DNA from: Anniella stebbinsi
Lineage: Eukaryota > Chordata > Lepidosauria > Squamata > Anniellidae
Assembly: GCA_029215795.1 (NCBI GenBank)
Contig: JARDYH010000003.1
Span: 176,154,382-176,218,381 of the forward strand
Length of the DNA: 64,000 bases
Reading direction: 5' to 3'
Shown here: piece by piece, positions 23,925 to 36,704 of the stretch
Layout: every line of letters starts with the position of its first letter
Numbering within the stretch: the first letter of the stretch is position 1
The notes under the pieces: generated by a model
Database searches by the model: none
Seen by the model: only the letters and a program-made list of their open reading frames with translations
Told to the model about the DNA's origin: nothing
Position numbers and translations under genes: made by a program

Positions 23925-24435
23925 ATTTTTAAATCAATACACTTATTGTTAGCTGTTTAAAACGTACACTGTTGTCACCACTTCTCAAACAGTAGGAAAC
24001 AAACATCCTTAAAATTACAAATTAAACTTGTATTACTTATTATTTTAGTCTATCTGTAAGTACCTGCTGAGTATATTTTATCATGAATTGATATTACTAA
24101 AGAGTGTGATCCACATTCTGTTTTAAGCTGTTGTAAAGCTGTGCTTATATTTGAAGGATATGGATGGCACTTTACATTTCTTCATCAGATCTGTCACTGG
24201 AAATTCTGATCACAGGGAAAACAAACATCTTCTGTTTCTACTTTGATTAAATACAATTTAACCAAGAGTTAAATGTGGTGATTCTGTTGAAAGTTTGACA
24301 TTTTCCCAAGCTTCAAAGTGATGCTAGATGTACAATATGACATAAGCATATCTGAAAATACCTTACCTTTATAGGATTCCTCAAATTGAGGTGAAAATCA
24401 TTACTCCATTAGTTGGCATGAGCAACTGATTAATT

Positions 24436-24561
24436 CAGAGGTGGAAAACCTGTGTTGTTGGACTTCAATTCCCATCAGCCCCAGCCAGCATGACCAGTGA
24501 TCAGGGATGATGGGAGTTGCAGCCCAACAACATTTGGAGGAACACAGGTTCCCCACCCCTG
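24436..24561. mobile_element. hAT-type hairpin MITE, full length
   Basis: Starts CAGAGGTGGAAAACCTGTG and ends with the inverted CACAGGTTCCCCACCCCTG. The inner arms AATTCCCATCAGCCCCAG and GATGATGGGAGTTGC are also inverted. CAG…CTG termini and this palindrome match a class of hAT-derived hairpin repeats common in squamates. The 8-bp flanks (GATTAATT and TATTTATT) match at only five positions. Decayed relatives are at 6.7, 53.45 and 63.4 kb. Confidence 0.75.
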
Positions 24562-24764
24562 TATTTATTTATTCATCAGATTTCTGGCATGTGGATTTTT
24601 AATCCAGTTGTAATCAAAGCTATAATTTTAGTGATGATAATTTATGAATATCTGATGATTCTGCTCAGATTGTTTTCCCAAACAATAAAATTATCTTGTA
24701 TAATGAGAAGCTAAGATATTTATAAAATAACTTCAAGTATTAGATGTTTGAGATATTGTCTTGG

Positions 24765-25430
24765 TTATTTTTAAAAAATTATATATTCTTTATTAAATTG
24801 TGTAACATAACAATAAATAGAATAAACACCAATAACAGTACAATGATCTGACAATCTGGTCAGAGACATATTACAAATGAGAACATATATATATAACTAA
24901 GATATGGGAAAACACTGTCGTACAGTAGGTGCTACCATACTCAGATTAACCTATTTCTCAAAAACGAAGCCTGTGACATCAATGGCTGAAGATCATGAAT
25001 CCCTCCATTCAGATGTGACAAAAAAGGAAACCATAATACTTTGAAATTCCTGTTAGTAGTGGCCTATTATAATATGTGAACTTTTCCAACAGCACAATTT
25101 GCCAGATTCTGGTGTCCGAGCCCTGAATTATATATTCAGCATGGATTTTCCAATGTTTAGCAATCTCCATAGGGGCATCAGCTAACAAAAATAATATAAT
25201 TTCCTTTGGCTCGGGAAGGGGTGGTAGCAGTAAATACAGAGAAAAGCACCAATGGTAAATCAGGCATTATTATTTGTTGAACTATGTCTGAATTTTTTCT
25301 GAATTCTTCAGACCAAAATTGTTGCACAAACAGACAACTCTATCACATATGAATTAGACAGTCTACAATCTCTCCAGTAGAGGCTGATACATTTTTCAGT
25401 TCATATGGTATTGTTTCATCAGTGTAAGAT
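24765..25430 (-). mobile_element. L1-type LINE 3' fragment
   Basis: Read on the minus strand, this gives the end of an L1-like ORF2 with many stops (the readable parts include IAKHWKIHAE and LLEKFTYYNRPLL-like stretches) followed by a short UTR and AATAAAGAATATATAA before an A-rich tail at about 24770. Strong decay means it is much older than the L1 at 44.3 kb. Confidence 0.6.
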
Positions 25431-28430
25431 CTTTGTCTTGGTTACTTCAATTGGTTTATAAATCAGTTATTAAAACAAACCAACTGTTTGACCAAAAAAC
25501 TTTAATAATCTTTATTTTAAAAGTAGATTACATTTCAATGGGATTCTATATCATGCTACTCCAGGATTCTCTGTGTAAGAATAACTTGCATGGTGATAAT
25601 ATCAACACTGTACAACAGTGAAAATACATTAATACAGGGTTAAATAGTCAAGGAAGATGATTTATACTGTGCAGCTATATTCTATAGAACTTAATAATCT
25701 TCAACTGCAAAAAAATATTTATTTTATTTCTTAAGAACAGAGAAATAATGTCAAGGAGCAGAAGGCAAGGTCATCCTAGCAAAAGCTCTATCGTCTAATA
25801 GCTTCTTTATTATAAATATTTGGAATTCATCTCTTGCATCCATTTAATATCAAGTGTGATTATCTCCTTGAAAAGGTAAAACTTGTCTTCCAAATAGTCT
25901 ACCTAAGCAGGCATAAGATGTAAAGAAAATCCAAGAACCAAAACGCATGAGCTTCAAGGATCAGTAGGCTTTCTACAGCATATGAACAGTACAAATACAT
26001 ACACACACAGTAAAATCCTGCAATAGTTTACAAATGGGCCAGCTCCATTATATTAACCTGAAACATAGCAAAATTTACGTTAATTCATCATTTATCCAAT
26101 ATGTTTTACTTAGGTAGCAAGCTTAAGAACATGGGCCTTTTATTTTTATATAACGCCTACTACAATTATTAATGATCGTCAAATGCTATTATTCCTTGTT
26201 GCAGTCGTATGTATATTTACACAGACATAAATCCCACTGCCTTCTAAGTATGTTTAAAATTGTAACTCAAACTGAAAAAATAGTCAAGAGAGTTAGATAC
26301 ATAACTAGATCTCTACAAACAATGATATGCTTCATGCATACATTTATATTATATAAAATGAATCTATCTTCTACAGACAAAAATGTCTCTTTTGTCTTTG
26401 AAGTAATGGAAAGTGGTGTCAACTAGCATAAGGCAAAAGGTTACTGCATACTTATTGCATTCATCAGATTTCTCTTGACTTGCATGCTCTGTAGTTGTTT
26501 AACATCCTGGGCAAATTAATCAAAGAATTTGGGCTGGTTGGGGGGGGGGGCATTTAAAAAAAATCAAGCAAATGCTAAAATATTGTTCTGTTTATATCCA
26601 GAGGTTTTAAGAATTAAGCTAATCAGGAAGAAAATAATTAACTGTGCAACTTGCAATTCATTTTTTAAAGCTGTTCTTCATTTTACTGGGCCAGTTTTAT
26701 CCACAGTTCAGTTGTACTGAAACTGCCTGGCTCTGGGCATTGGCTCTAAATGCTTTCCTTCTTTCTGCCTGCAGATAAGCCTACTAGTAGTAGAAGTGGC
26801 ACAATTTATCCACTTAAATAATTACTTTTAAGGTTTAGTTTTCTCAATAAGGTCTAAGTGACCTTAACAGGACACACATGCAGTTTTAGGAGTATTGATT
26901 GCATCCGAATGAATAGCTTTTTCCTGCATGTCCAGTTTTGGTGACTCTATTATTTCATCTCTACTAATGCACAAAAGGAAACCCCCATGAAAACCTCATT
27001 TTAAAAACTCTAACAAAACTAAAGGCAAGTATGAGTATCCTCTCCTACCACTGTCACAACCACTTGCCAATAATGCCTTCTTTTTACTATGCAGAATTTT
27101 GCCATAGAAACTAATAAATCCAGGAATTGTAGAATCTTGGCCCTAAACAAATTCTCTTCATATGCATCTTTAATGGGACTACTCCACTCCAGGGTAATCA
27201 TCACTGCAATATTTGTTCAACTAATGTTGTTGATGGGTGCTAGGAAAACGCAGTATGGTCTGCTTCACATAGATTACTAGTTCCTGGCATTTGAAAGCCA
27301 AAAGCCATATGGGCTCCATCACACCAGAGATTTAGTGCTGTGTAGTGCTGTACTCTCACATTTTCCTTTGTTGGGGGTGTGTGCTGTGAAGGGAGTCTTG
27401 CTGTTGGCTTAAATGGATTGCATCAGGTCCTGGCAGGGAAAAGCGATCTCTCCCAGCAGCCAGCTCCAAGCCTCAATATAAAACCCAAACCTTGCATCCC
27501 AGGTTCAAAAGCATTTTTTTAAAATCATACAATTCCTGAATCTCTGCAGAGTCAGGATTGTACTCCCTTGATGCCCGCAAAGAGCCAGACTAAAGGGTCG
27601 TTCCATTTTTGGCCGGCAGAAAGGCGGTCTGGTTGAAGTGCTCATCTGACGGGACCTGCTCATATATGTCTTGCTAAAGGGGGGGAAGGAGCAACCAATG
27701 AACTGGAGGGAGAAAGAGAAGGGGGTGGAGTGGAGTGGAAGGGCAAACAAGCAAAAGAGCAGCATATTCAGGTGAAAGGGACCATAATCGTGACGTGCTT
27801 ATGCATCAGAGGTAAAAAAACACAGAGGCAAACGGGGGGGGGGGGTGAATTAAGTGTGATGGAGCTCAGTGTCTGTCAGAACACTGAGGCTAGATTATAA
27901 CCATCAGTATTTTAAACATTTATTTCTCTGGAATTTATTTTAAAGTTATATCTCACTCTTTAAGACCAACCCCTTAAACCTAAATGTTTACACTTGGGTA
28001 TTGTCCTTAGCATTTTATGCTAGGAATTTACTTTAAGGAATTGTACCACTCCTACATTAGAATACTGCTGGGGGGGATCTTTCCTCTCATATCATTATCA
28101 TTAGCTTCCTTCACTGTAAACCTTTAACTGGATGCCTGCCACTTTATGCTTTACGTATTCACGAAGTGCTTCCCCCGTAAAAAAGTGGGGGAGATAAACC
28201 CAAATCAGGCCATCAGACATTCTGGCCTCTGCATGGAGCACCCTTCTCACATGTTACATTACGTACATGGTGGAGGGGAGGCCACTGTTCTTCTACCATA
28301 TAAAGTGGTGCACTGGCCAGGTACACATATGAACTGGGCCTATCATTCAATGCAATTGTGCTTCTGGTTAAAATCTTGTGGCTTGTGTTCAAAAAGATGT
28401 GATACGTCAGCATTTTGGGGGGACAACGTC
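25431..28430. other. Unassigned noncoding DNA
   Basis: Single-copy-looking, AT-rich. Sequence around 27290-27840 is more GC-rich and includes GTGCTCATCTGACGGGACC, a MITE-like terminus, but no partner end is seen. Poly-G at 27834-27845. Confidence 0.4.
27834..27845. repeat. Poly-G tract
   Basis: Twelve consecutive G. Confidence 0.95.
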
Positions 28431-28439
28431 TGATGCAGT

Positions 28440-28618
28440 GATATAAAAAGCTGACATTATTTTGGTTATTTTAATTAAATTTTATGTTTTATCACTGTTT
28501 TATTGTTTTACTGATTCGTTTTATTGTATTTTATCATGATTTTATCTTGTAACTGGTTTGAAAATTTAAAAAATGAAAGCAGTACAGACATCCTCTGAAA
28601 TAAATAAATAAATAAATA
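28440..28618 (+). mobile_element. LINE 3' tail, degraded
   Basis: T-rich 3' UTR (TTATTGTTTTACTGATTCG) followed by CATCCTCTGAAATAAATAAA and a terminal (AAAT)n. This is the standard end of a plus-strand L2-like LINE insertion with no coding part left. Confidence 0.5.
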
Positions 28619-28619
28619 G

Positions 28620-30364
28620 GGCTTTTAACTCTAGTTGTGATCCTTTCCAGGCAGACTCCCACAGCCTACCCTCATGGTATTGTACTAGCCCTTCTTTCTT
28701 TCTTTCATGCCAAGTCTCCACTCATGACGTCCACGGTGATTTAGAATATGAAAAAGGCCATCACTGTATGGTTTGCTGCTATACCAAGTAAACATTTAGC
28801 AGCAGTACTAATTTCAGTATTGCATTAGCCTCTCAGGATATTACAGACTGAAATGTTGAAATGATGCAACGTTTTATAACAGAAATTAAATTTGGATCAT
28901 GGAAGTCCCAATGTACGGTATCAGTAAAATGAGTTCGTTTATACAAACTGGAGGAAGTGGGCATAGTTCCCAATACTACAAATATTTAAATTTAATTGTG
29001 TATAACTGTTGGGCTACTTCCATTTATAATAATGTATCAATTCTATTAATATGGTATTAATTACTGAGTAGCCACTAATTTAAAGCAAGACCCATGACAA
29101 ATCTTAGAAAATCACATTTTACTGTAAACTGTCAACAATCTGCCCAAACTTCTTCTTGGATGTTTCATAAGGATAGACCGTTTTCGTCCTCCTTACCGCC
29201 AAGTACGTACATGCATACACATCACCAGTATATTTTCCGTGCACAGGACATCTCTATAGTGAAAGCAGACTGCCACCTATAGGTATAAGTAGGACTTCAC
29301 ACACAAGTTCAGCATTAGAGTAACAGTCCCTTTTTACATGCTGTGATGAGTTCATTTTATAATAGAGTACAATCCTCATATTTATCTAGATACATATAAT
29401 ACTCATTTTATATGTGCTTTGCTCTTCTATCCACTACAGAAATTTAATCACTTAGGAAATTATTTTCACCTGCAAGATGAGTAAAAAAGCCAAACGATTT
29501 AACAGAAACTTGTTATATTCACCTTAAGAAACAACCCAAAAATATTTGTTCAGTATCTAGGCAAGATATTGATAATCACCTATTTAATAAACAGTGTCCT
29601 AAAATTAGATAGAGTATTATTTGATATCATACTCATTTGTTGATACGTTGCCTATTTATCACTTACATAACCATAATTTTAGTTATATAGTAAGTATGTT
29701 TCCATGAAATCTGATATATATCAGATATAATGGATATGATGATATATCAGATATATCAGATATAATGGATAAAGGATAAATGGCTGCATTCCTTTGTCTG
29801 GTTTTATATTAAATATAACGGTAAGTGGAGATAAAAGGGGTACATAATGCAAATCTTGGTTACGTAAGTCTAGAGTACTGCATAACCAACCTATCAGCAT
29901 ATACTTTGCAAATGGAAATAGACACTGCTATCCTGATTTATGACCATTCTAGATGTTAATGAGGAAGATTTGTATGTCAACATATTTCTAAATTATCTTG
30001 ATAAATCTGGGAACAATAAAATGTAAATCCTTTATTTTTTTACTGTACAGCCAATGAGGTGTTCTATGCTACATGCAGCATTAACACAAACATCAGTGGA
30101 GAATTTCCCAAAATTAAATCAAATAACAAAAAGTGGCTATAAATGCCAGGACAATGCATTTGAATTTCTTTTGTATTTTTTTTAATTTTCAGCATTGAGC
30201 AAATTATAAATCTTTCATCTACTTTCTTCTTTAGGGTAAATGTGTTGCTGTGAGAATGCTGTCAAGGAAGTGCTTTTCAAAACAGAGAATTAAAAGAACT
30301 GCAGCTTTAATAAAGTTTAAAAATTGTCCAATGGTTATTTTAAAATATTTTAAAAATATGCTGT
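28620..30364. other. Unassigned noncoding DNA
   Basis: Very AT-rich. A local degenerate repeat of GATATATCAGATATAATGGA occurs at 29710-29775. No gene. Confidence 0.45.
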
Positions 30365-30424
30365 CTTGAAAAGGCCACTTTTATTTTTCACTTTCTTGAA
30401 AAGGCCACTTTTATTTTTCACTTT
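30365..30424. repeat. Perfect 30-bp tandem duplication
   Basis: CTTGAAAAGGCCACTTTTAT plus ten more bases is repeated exactly, directly followed by a GT-rich tract (30428-30472). The exact identity suggests a recent event. Confidence 0.95.
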
Positions 30425-30427
30425 ATT

Positions 30428-30472
30428 GTGCAGTGTGTGTGTTTGTGCAGTGTGTGTGTGTGTTTGTGCGCG
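30428..30472. repeat. Imperfect (GT)n tract
   Basis: GTGTGT runs interrupted by TTTGTGCA and ending GCGCGCACGCG. Confidence 0.85.
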
Positions 30473-30479
30473 CACGCGG

Positions 30480-32005
30480 CTGTGTTGCTCCCTGATCTAC
30501 AACACCTTATTCAAAATTACATTTTGTGCTATAACTTGCCTCAGGTGCAAGTGCACAATCTGTGCTGTAAAATGTGGTCATCATGTGTCAAATAATGACA
30601 CAGTACTGGAATGTAGCACTATCCATTTTAGTCCATTTTTCCCACTGATTTGTATCCAGTCAATTCTCATTTTCACAGTTGTTCTTCTTAATGAGGCAAA
30701 GCATTTCAGTTAATATTTGAGCAAAAATATCCAGCTACACCATATCTGTAAATGTGTTCTGAAAGCATTACAGCCAGTTCTAATATTTATGTTTGGATCA
30801 GGCCCACCATCTTGCTGCTTTGGAAAAAAAGGTTTCACGTTACGGATTCCATTTACTGTGTAATGTATCAACTTTAGCGAAAAAGTGACCAAATGTGATG
30901 AAAAATAACATCCTTGACCATTATAGTCCTTATTTGTTTTTATGCAGCAACTGGCCTTCTCGGTGAGATGGTATAATCTACTAGAACAATTAGCAACACT
31001 TGCACAAAACAAGTGTACATAACATTTGCTATATGACAGAGCAAAATCCATACATTATATAACAGAGAACTATTTTCTGGAACAGAAGGAAAAAGTCCCC
31101 AAAATATTTAATAAATTACAAGTTAAAAGCTACAATAATACTTAAAAATGAAAGCAAACTTTACTACAGTTGTTTTAATGAAGAAACATTTGTATTAGAT
31201 ACAGAAAGAGGGTTGATGTGTGAAAAAGAGAGAACAGAATTTGGCCTTGTATCTCCATATGATATCATTAAAAATCCAACTATAGAGTCTTCATCCTGAA
31301 GTCCGGTTCAAGAATAAGAGGGGGATATCCAAAATTTAGGCCACAATTACCACACAGATACCCAATATTTGTTTCTGCCATGCGTGATTTTAAAAGTAAA
31401 TATTAAGTAATCTTCCTAACTGCTTCTTGTGTTTTCTTTTTTTCTCTCTTTGTCATTTTCATCTTTTAATGAAGGTGAAAGGTAATGTCCTCCTTTTTTT
31501 TTTTAACCAAATGTGGAGACAATGTATTGTACAGCATTTTTAAGTGGTGCAGATTTAATTCATGGTCTGCAACCAGGCTGCTATTAAGAACTATTTAAAA
31601 ACAAGTGTTATTCTATGGTAACAGAATCTGTTATATGTTATATGGTAGGAGTCCAGTACTTTAAGATAAAGCTTAATGCTTCCTCAAATGCTGATACTGA
31701 AGTGGTATGTCACAGTTTAACATGCTACAAAATGCTTTCTTGTTTTTGCTGCAACAGAGTAATATAGTTACCCCTCTCAAAAATGGTATTCTATGGCAAC
31801 ATTTGTACTTCTGTATTAACATCTATCATAAACTAGATATGGTAATGCCATTTACTGTAGCAAGACTCTTTCAAGCTTCCAAGTGTCACAGAATTCATCT
31901 AGCAAATATCTATATAAGGCTTCACATTTTAGGATCATCAGAACAGTACAGTGAAACAACCTATAAAGGTAACATCCTATAAATGACACATTTGAACTTA
32001 ATGTT
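30480..32005 (-). other. Unassigned, possible 3' UTR of a minus-strand gene
   Basis: No repeat is recognised. If the exon candidate at 32010-32095 is real, this stretch would be its 3' untranslated region, since it follows the stop codon on the minus strand. Nothing in it independently proves transcription. Confidence 0.2.
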
Positions 32006-32009
32006 TGGC

Positions 32010-32095
32010 TTACTTTTCCTTGTTCATCAGGGCTACTAATTGTTCAAGTGGTTTCTTTGCCCCCATAATTCTTGAGGGGGGTATTCTGGATGGAT
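32010..32095 (-). CDS. Candidate terminal coding exon, unknown protein
   Basis: On the minus strand an acceptor (…CTCATCTTATATAACAG, AG at 32097-32096) precedes a frame of 27 complete codons after two bases, ending in TAA at 32012-32010. The C-terminus reads SRIMGAKKPLEQLVALMNKE plus a last lysine, a soluble, basic helix-like tail. The entry phase needs one base from the previous exon, which fits the donor phase of the candidate exon at 33250-33389. I do not recognise the protein. A frame this short can occur by chance, so the case rests on the splice site and the phase agreement. Confidence 0.22.
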
Positions 32096-32099
32096 CTGT

Positions 32100-33225
32100 T
32101 ATATAAGATGAGTGGAACAGGCATGGGAGCAACTATATGTACTCTCCATAAATTCCTGAAATCAAATATATTTTAACAATCTTCAAGGCCCTCATGTTTT
32201 ATTTGTTCAGGAGCATAGCAAACAATGGGGAAATTTAGCCAAGAATTCAAAATTGATAGCCAGAAAAGAAGCCAGTTGCATCACATAAATGATGGCTAGT
32301 ATAGCTACCAACACGAAGATTGATCAGAGGATTGCAATTCCACACTTGATGGCAAGTTTGATAATTATGAGACAAATATATATAGATATAGATCTGGTAT
32401 GAGGGCTTGGGTTCTCTCAAGTACGACGTAATTTAACCTTCCATTTAAACATGACCTTAATTGCTGTACTCTTTAGATTATATGCATTTTAAAACATTTT
32501 AAACAATTACAGTAAACATTACTTCCAATTTTATACCAGCTTTTCTAATTATTAATCTAAAAAAAGCCAAAATAATTCGGATCGTTCCTCACTAAGATTA
32601 GATCTGATTTTATTAATACAGAGAAAGTAATGCCCCTATTTAGCCAATACATTTATGGATTACCAAGCACCAACGAAGATCTGTTAGCAAAGCCAAGTCA
32701 GTTTTGTAGTAATTTTGTAAGATAGATAAAGGGGAAATGAGTTATATCATGGTTTACTCAGCCTTGAAAGGACACTATTAGCTGTTATATAATCATACAT
32801 ATTCCCTCTTCTTAGAATATGTTTATGCTTGACATTTAAGGTGTAACATAATGATGCTAAAATGTTCTTGATAGGAAAAATATTTAGGAATGTACTCTTA
32901 TATGCCATAAAACAGAATCTAGATATTTTTCTGGAATGGCTGGATTTCCTTTTCTTACATCAGAACTAAGAACTAGATTGACAAACTAAAAACTGAAATG
33001 TGTCTTAAAGGGTACAGATTTGTTTAAACCAGTTAAAATTACTGGAAGCATTTTTCAAAATGAAGAGAAACAATTACAGTGCTCTTCCACATTAATATTT
33101 TCACATGCAGCAGGATCAGTCTGCAATGATGGTAATGTGCATCTGATCTGCGTCATCTGTTCTTCCATCTGGAAATCAGTCTTGGTGCAGAATTGTGCTG
33201 ACCTATCATTGGTGAAAACTGTACT
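32100..33225. other. Unassigned, would be intronic to the minus-strand candidate gene
   Basis: AT-rich with no recognised repeat or exon. Confidence 0.35.
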
Positions 33226-33249
33226 TAATTGAAGAGGACAAAATTACAC

Positions 33250-33389
33250 CTCCTCTTTTTGGAGCACTTCCAAACTGTGGCTTCTCATTCTTATGGTTCC
33301 CGTAACGAGAGAAAACTGGAGAGTGATCATATATTTGAAAGTGTCCAGGAAAAAATGTGTACCTTTCCTTTTGGGACACCTGTACCTCT
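33250..33389 (-). CDS. Candidate internal coding exon, unknown protein
   Basis: On the minus strand a good acceptor (TGCTTGACTTCCTGCAG, AG at 33391-33390) precedes 140 nt that end at a GT (33249-33248, AGGAG then GTGTAA). The frame encodes EVQVSQKERYTFFPGHFQIY, then HSPVFSRYGNHKNEKPQFG and SAPKRG. The mixture of aromatic, basic and PXF-type segments is protein-like, but no family is recognised. The exit phase (one base over) matches the entry phase of 32010-32095. A second frame is also open across the stretch, which weakens the case. Confidence 0.22.
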
Positions 33390-33499
33390 CTGCAGGAAGT
33401 CAAGCATGTGCACCACAGAGCTTAACTGGTTCTGAACCAGTCCCTATCAAACATATAGATTGGTAAGGGAAGAAATGTATCTCCTTCCATATAAAATAC

Positions 33500-33866
33500 T
33501 GGTCTTTTAATGTCAGTTAGAGACGGTCTGGTCCTGGACCTTGATTCTTCCAAAATTATGTCTGTCAGTGCTCAGAGCAGGGCCTTGTCAGTGGGGGCAC
33601 TACAGTTTTGGAATTATCTTCCTAGTCATGCTTTATTTCTTTCAGATGTTAAGGATATTTTGGGGGGGGGGGAGTTTTATGTTCTTAGCTATTTTAAAGG
33701 TTATAGCCAGGTTTCACCCACTCTTATGATATTATTTGTCCTTATTTTACATCTATTTGTTACTATTTTAAATTGTTGCATTATTGCAATGCTTTTAGTG
33801 TTTGATTATTTCAGGGGGAGGGGTTTGGAGCAGAAAGGTTATATAAAAATGTAAAACAAATGAAAG
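33500..33866 (+). mobile_element. LINE 3' remnant
   Basis: A decayed coding tail containing SRALSVGALQFWNYLPSHAL (a LINE 3'-terminal pattern, compare WNxLP) is followed by a T-rich UTR and a short AT tail ending near ATATAAAAATGTAAAACAAA. It includes a poly-G run at 33662-33672. The family is uncertain, most likely L2-like. Confidence 0.45.
33662..33672. repeat. Poly-G tract
   Basis: Eleven consecutive G inside a LINE remnant. Confidence 0.9.
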
Positions 33867-33869
33867 AAC

Positions 33870-36700
33870 ATGTTGAGGAACACATAAAGATATGAAGGAC
33901 TAGAATATCCACAAAACTAGAGCAACCAGGATGTGTCTTTGTTGTGCTATAGAAATGTATGTGGGCAAAATCATATTAATTGGGCATCATGTTGCCTACA
34001 TCATGGTTTCCATCATGTCACTCTCTTGAGTTTCTTTTTCTTGCTTATGCTTCTTCCATTGTCCAAACTCAATGGAAGAGCCATAAAAGTCTCCACAATA
34101 AGAAATAATAATACAGAAAATACCCCCAGCCCTTTTTGAAAGGTACCTGCAAATGTGGGAATCATGCTTCATTTAATGTTTATAATGTACCCCCCCCCCC
34201 ATTTGTCAAAGTTGGCTAAAAAAAGAAGACAGCCAAGGAGAAGTATGGAAACAGGCCTCACCCTTTTGGATAGGCCATTGGCTCAGATTAATTGCACAAA
34301 TAAGTTACCAAAAATAATATTCCCCAAAAAGAACAAGGGTCAGAAACAATATAATTATGCTGTAAGCAATCCAGATCAACAATGCATCAAAAAAATCCAC
34401 CCCACCCCATTTTAATGTACAGGGTCCTTAATGGTATGAACCAAGCATTTTTTATTATCACCAAGTTTGGGCCCAGAATATGTTGTCAACAAGTGCCTAC
34501 TCGTAGCACATCAGAGGAAAATCAAGCTTGTTAAATAAGTATAATTTTTTCATTCCTATTGTAGAGGTTTTAACATGTGTATTTGTTGAATAGTGGAGGA
34601 AGATGAATGAAGTGCATGTTTCATCTTGCAAAGTACAGGAGACAACATTCAAGGCAAGAAAGAACAGCCCTTCAGTGCTTCTGAACCGTTAATGAAAAAG
34701 TCAAGAGGTCTTTCATGATGTAATCCAATACAATTGAAAAAAACTTATTGAAATTAAATATAAAAATTACTCTCCAGAAAATAGAGGGAGTGGAACTGTT
34801 GTTTGTGTGTTTTGAAATAGCAATTTCCTAGAATTAAGGGTTAGAAAGAAAGGTAGTCTTGGCAAATGCCAGACCTATTCCATAGATGAAAAAGTAAGAT
34901 ATATTTATTTAGGAGCTTCTTCAGCTCTTCTTAATTTTGAAAACCTTCCACGGCCTGTGCAGATGTTGTTCCACACGTTAGAGTTTGTGCAGTACTGATC
35001 ATAAGTGGTCCAATTTGTTTGCTTGGCACTGTTTCATTAATAAGTATTTTTAACTGCTCCCAAAATACCAACCACACCACAATGCTTCATGTTGAAGTTG
35101 CTGCAACTTTGTAGATAAGACTTTACACAACATGGATCAAGTTGCCCCAGGCAAGCACTCAACACTAAATCTGGAGCTGCTCAAGTATGTTCTTAGGTGA
35201 ATGTTCATAAGTGAATTTCATGTATTCTGTCTCCTGTCTCCCAATCATTTCCCATGTATTCCCCATTTCATCAGAGCCACATTCTTCTTAAATAGATGAG
35301 ATCATCTCCCCTCCTCTGTTCCAGTGCCAAATTCATCAACAGCATGTGGAGAGGTTGTTCTCTGAAGTCACTTTTGAAAAGTTAGGTTAAATTATGTGTA
35401 TTACACTATCCTACTCAATCTGATAAAAGCTGTAGGAAATGTTTTAATTATTATTTAGGCTGGATTTTGGTGCTGGAAATTAAGTTGGCCAGGTGTTCAC
35501 TTTTGTTATGGTTTATCCATTGCACTTTTTGTAGCTGGCTTTTTATATATGTTTTTATGTTAATATGTTACTGTCCATCTGTTGCCTTTGGTCTAAACAA
35601 AACCAGTACCAGAATTATTAAGTTTGCCCTAGCAGACACTGAGTACTTCAGACTATGTTGTGCAGCTTCTTTTCCTCCCACAAATGGCAGATATAAGACT
35701 AACCAACCAGCACTTTGTAAAGGCCTAGTACTCCAAACAATTTTCCAAGTGGGAAGCTAGCTCTAAACACTGTCAGTGGTTGCAATACTTTCAGTGTTGA
35801 AATGCAACATCATCCCTTGGAAGAAAGTGAGACTGCCAGTTTGAATTCAAGTATGTTTACTCAAAACGAAGTCCTTCAGGGTTTAATGGAACATAGTGGT
35901 TGGAATTGCAGCCTGACTGCCTTTTTGAAAAGCAAACTGACCATTTGAGTATTAGATCCACACAAAAAGTCCTAGATCTAAAGATTATACAAGTCCCTGA
36001 ATTTGGCCATATTATGGTGACACAGAAATTCTTGAATCGTTGGTATTAGTTGATTTGTTTTAATGTTTATTTAAAGAATTTATTTATGAGAGAGCGAAGG
36101 CATTATCCAGAGCTGGGCTTATGGTGAGCTGTTGCTATGACCTTGATCCAGCCATCTCTGAAGTCAAGGGAAAGATTAGTGGACCACCACTGCAACTCAC
36201 TTAACTCTCTGAATAGACTGGCTGCTCTATCAGATTCTGCATTTCTATGATGTTCCATACTGACTTGTTCAGCTTCGTAACCAAACAGATTTATAATTTG
36301 AGAAATGTTATCATGAGTTGAAGCCAGGAGGGATTCCAACTACCTGTTTTCTTGTCAACAATCGTATTGGGGGTAGGGGAACACAGTTGTAGTAGTCAAC
36401 ATCCAATTTAGAAAAACGATTAAAGAAAAAGAAAATATAGGTGAGAAATCAGCAGTACATGGAAATGGTACTAAATTTTGTAATTATCCTTTGCTAGCAA
36501 AAATAATTTTCTGTCACATCTGGAAACACACTTAGGTCAGCAAATGAAGAAAGTTAGATTGTCCAGCTGTGCCCTTGTTAAGAGGTGTCGTTATAGTTAA
36601 AGGCTGTCTTTCATTCTAGAACATACCTGCGCCACATTACCCAATGCACAACCATTGCTTTTGACTACAACGGCTCCAGGAAACCCCATACAATAAGTAC
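33870..36700. other. Unassigned noncoding DNA
   Basis: No recognised gene. Poly-C at 34190-34200. A 78-codon minus frame (36103-36339) followed by AATAAATTCTTTAAATAAAC looks like an old retroelement tail rather than an exon, but its family is not clear. Confidence 0.4.
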
Positions 36701-36704
36701 CACA

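Noticed and set aside
36103..36339. 78-codon minus frame followed by AATAAA-like motifs
   Set aside because: More like an old retroelement tail than an exon, and no acceptor is visible. Family not clear.
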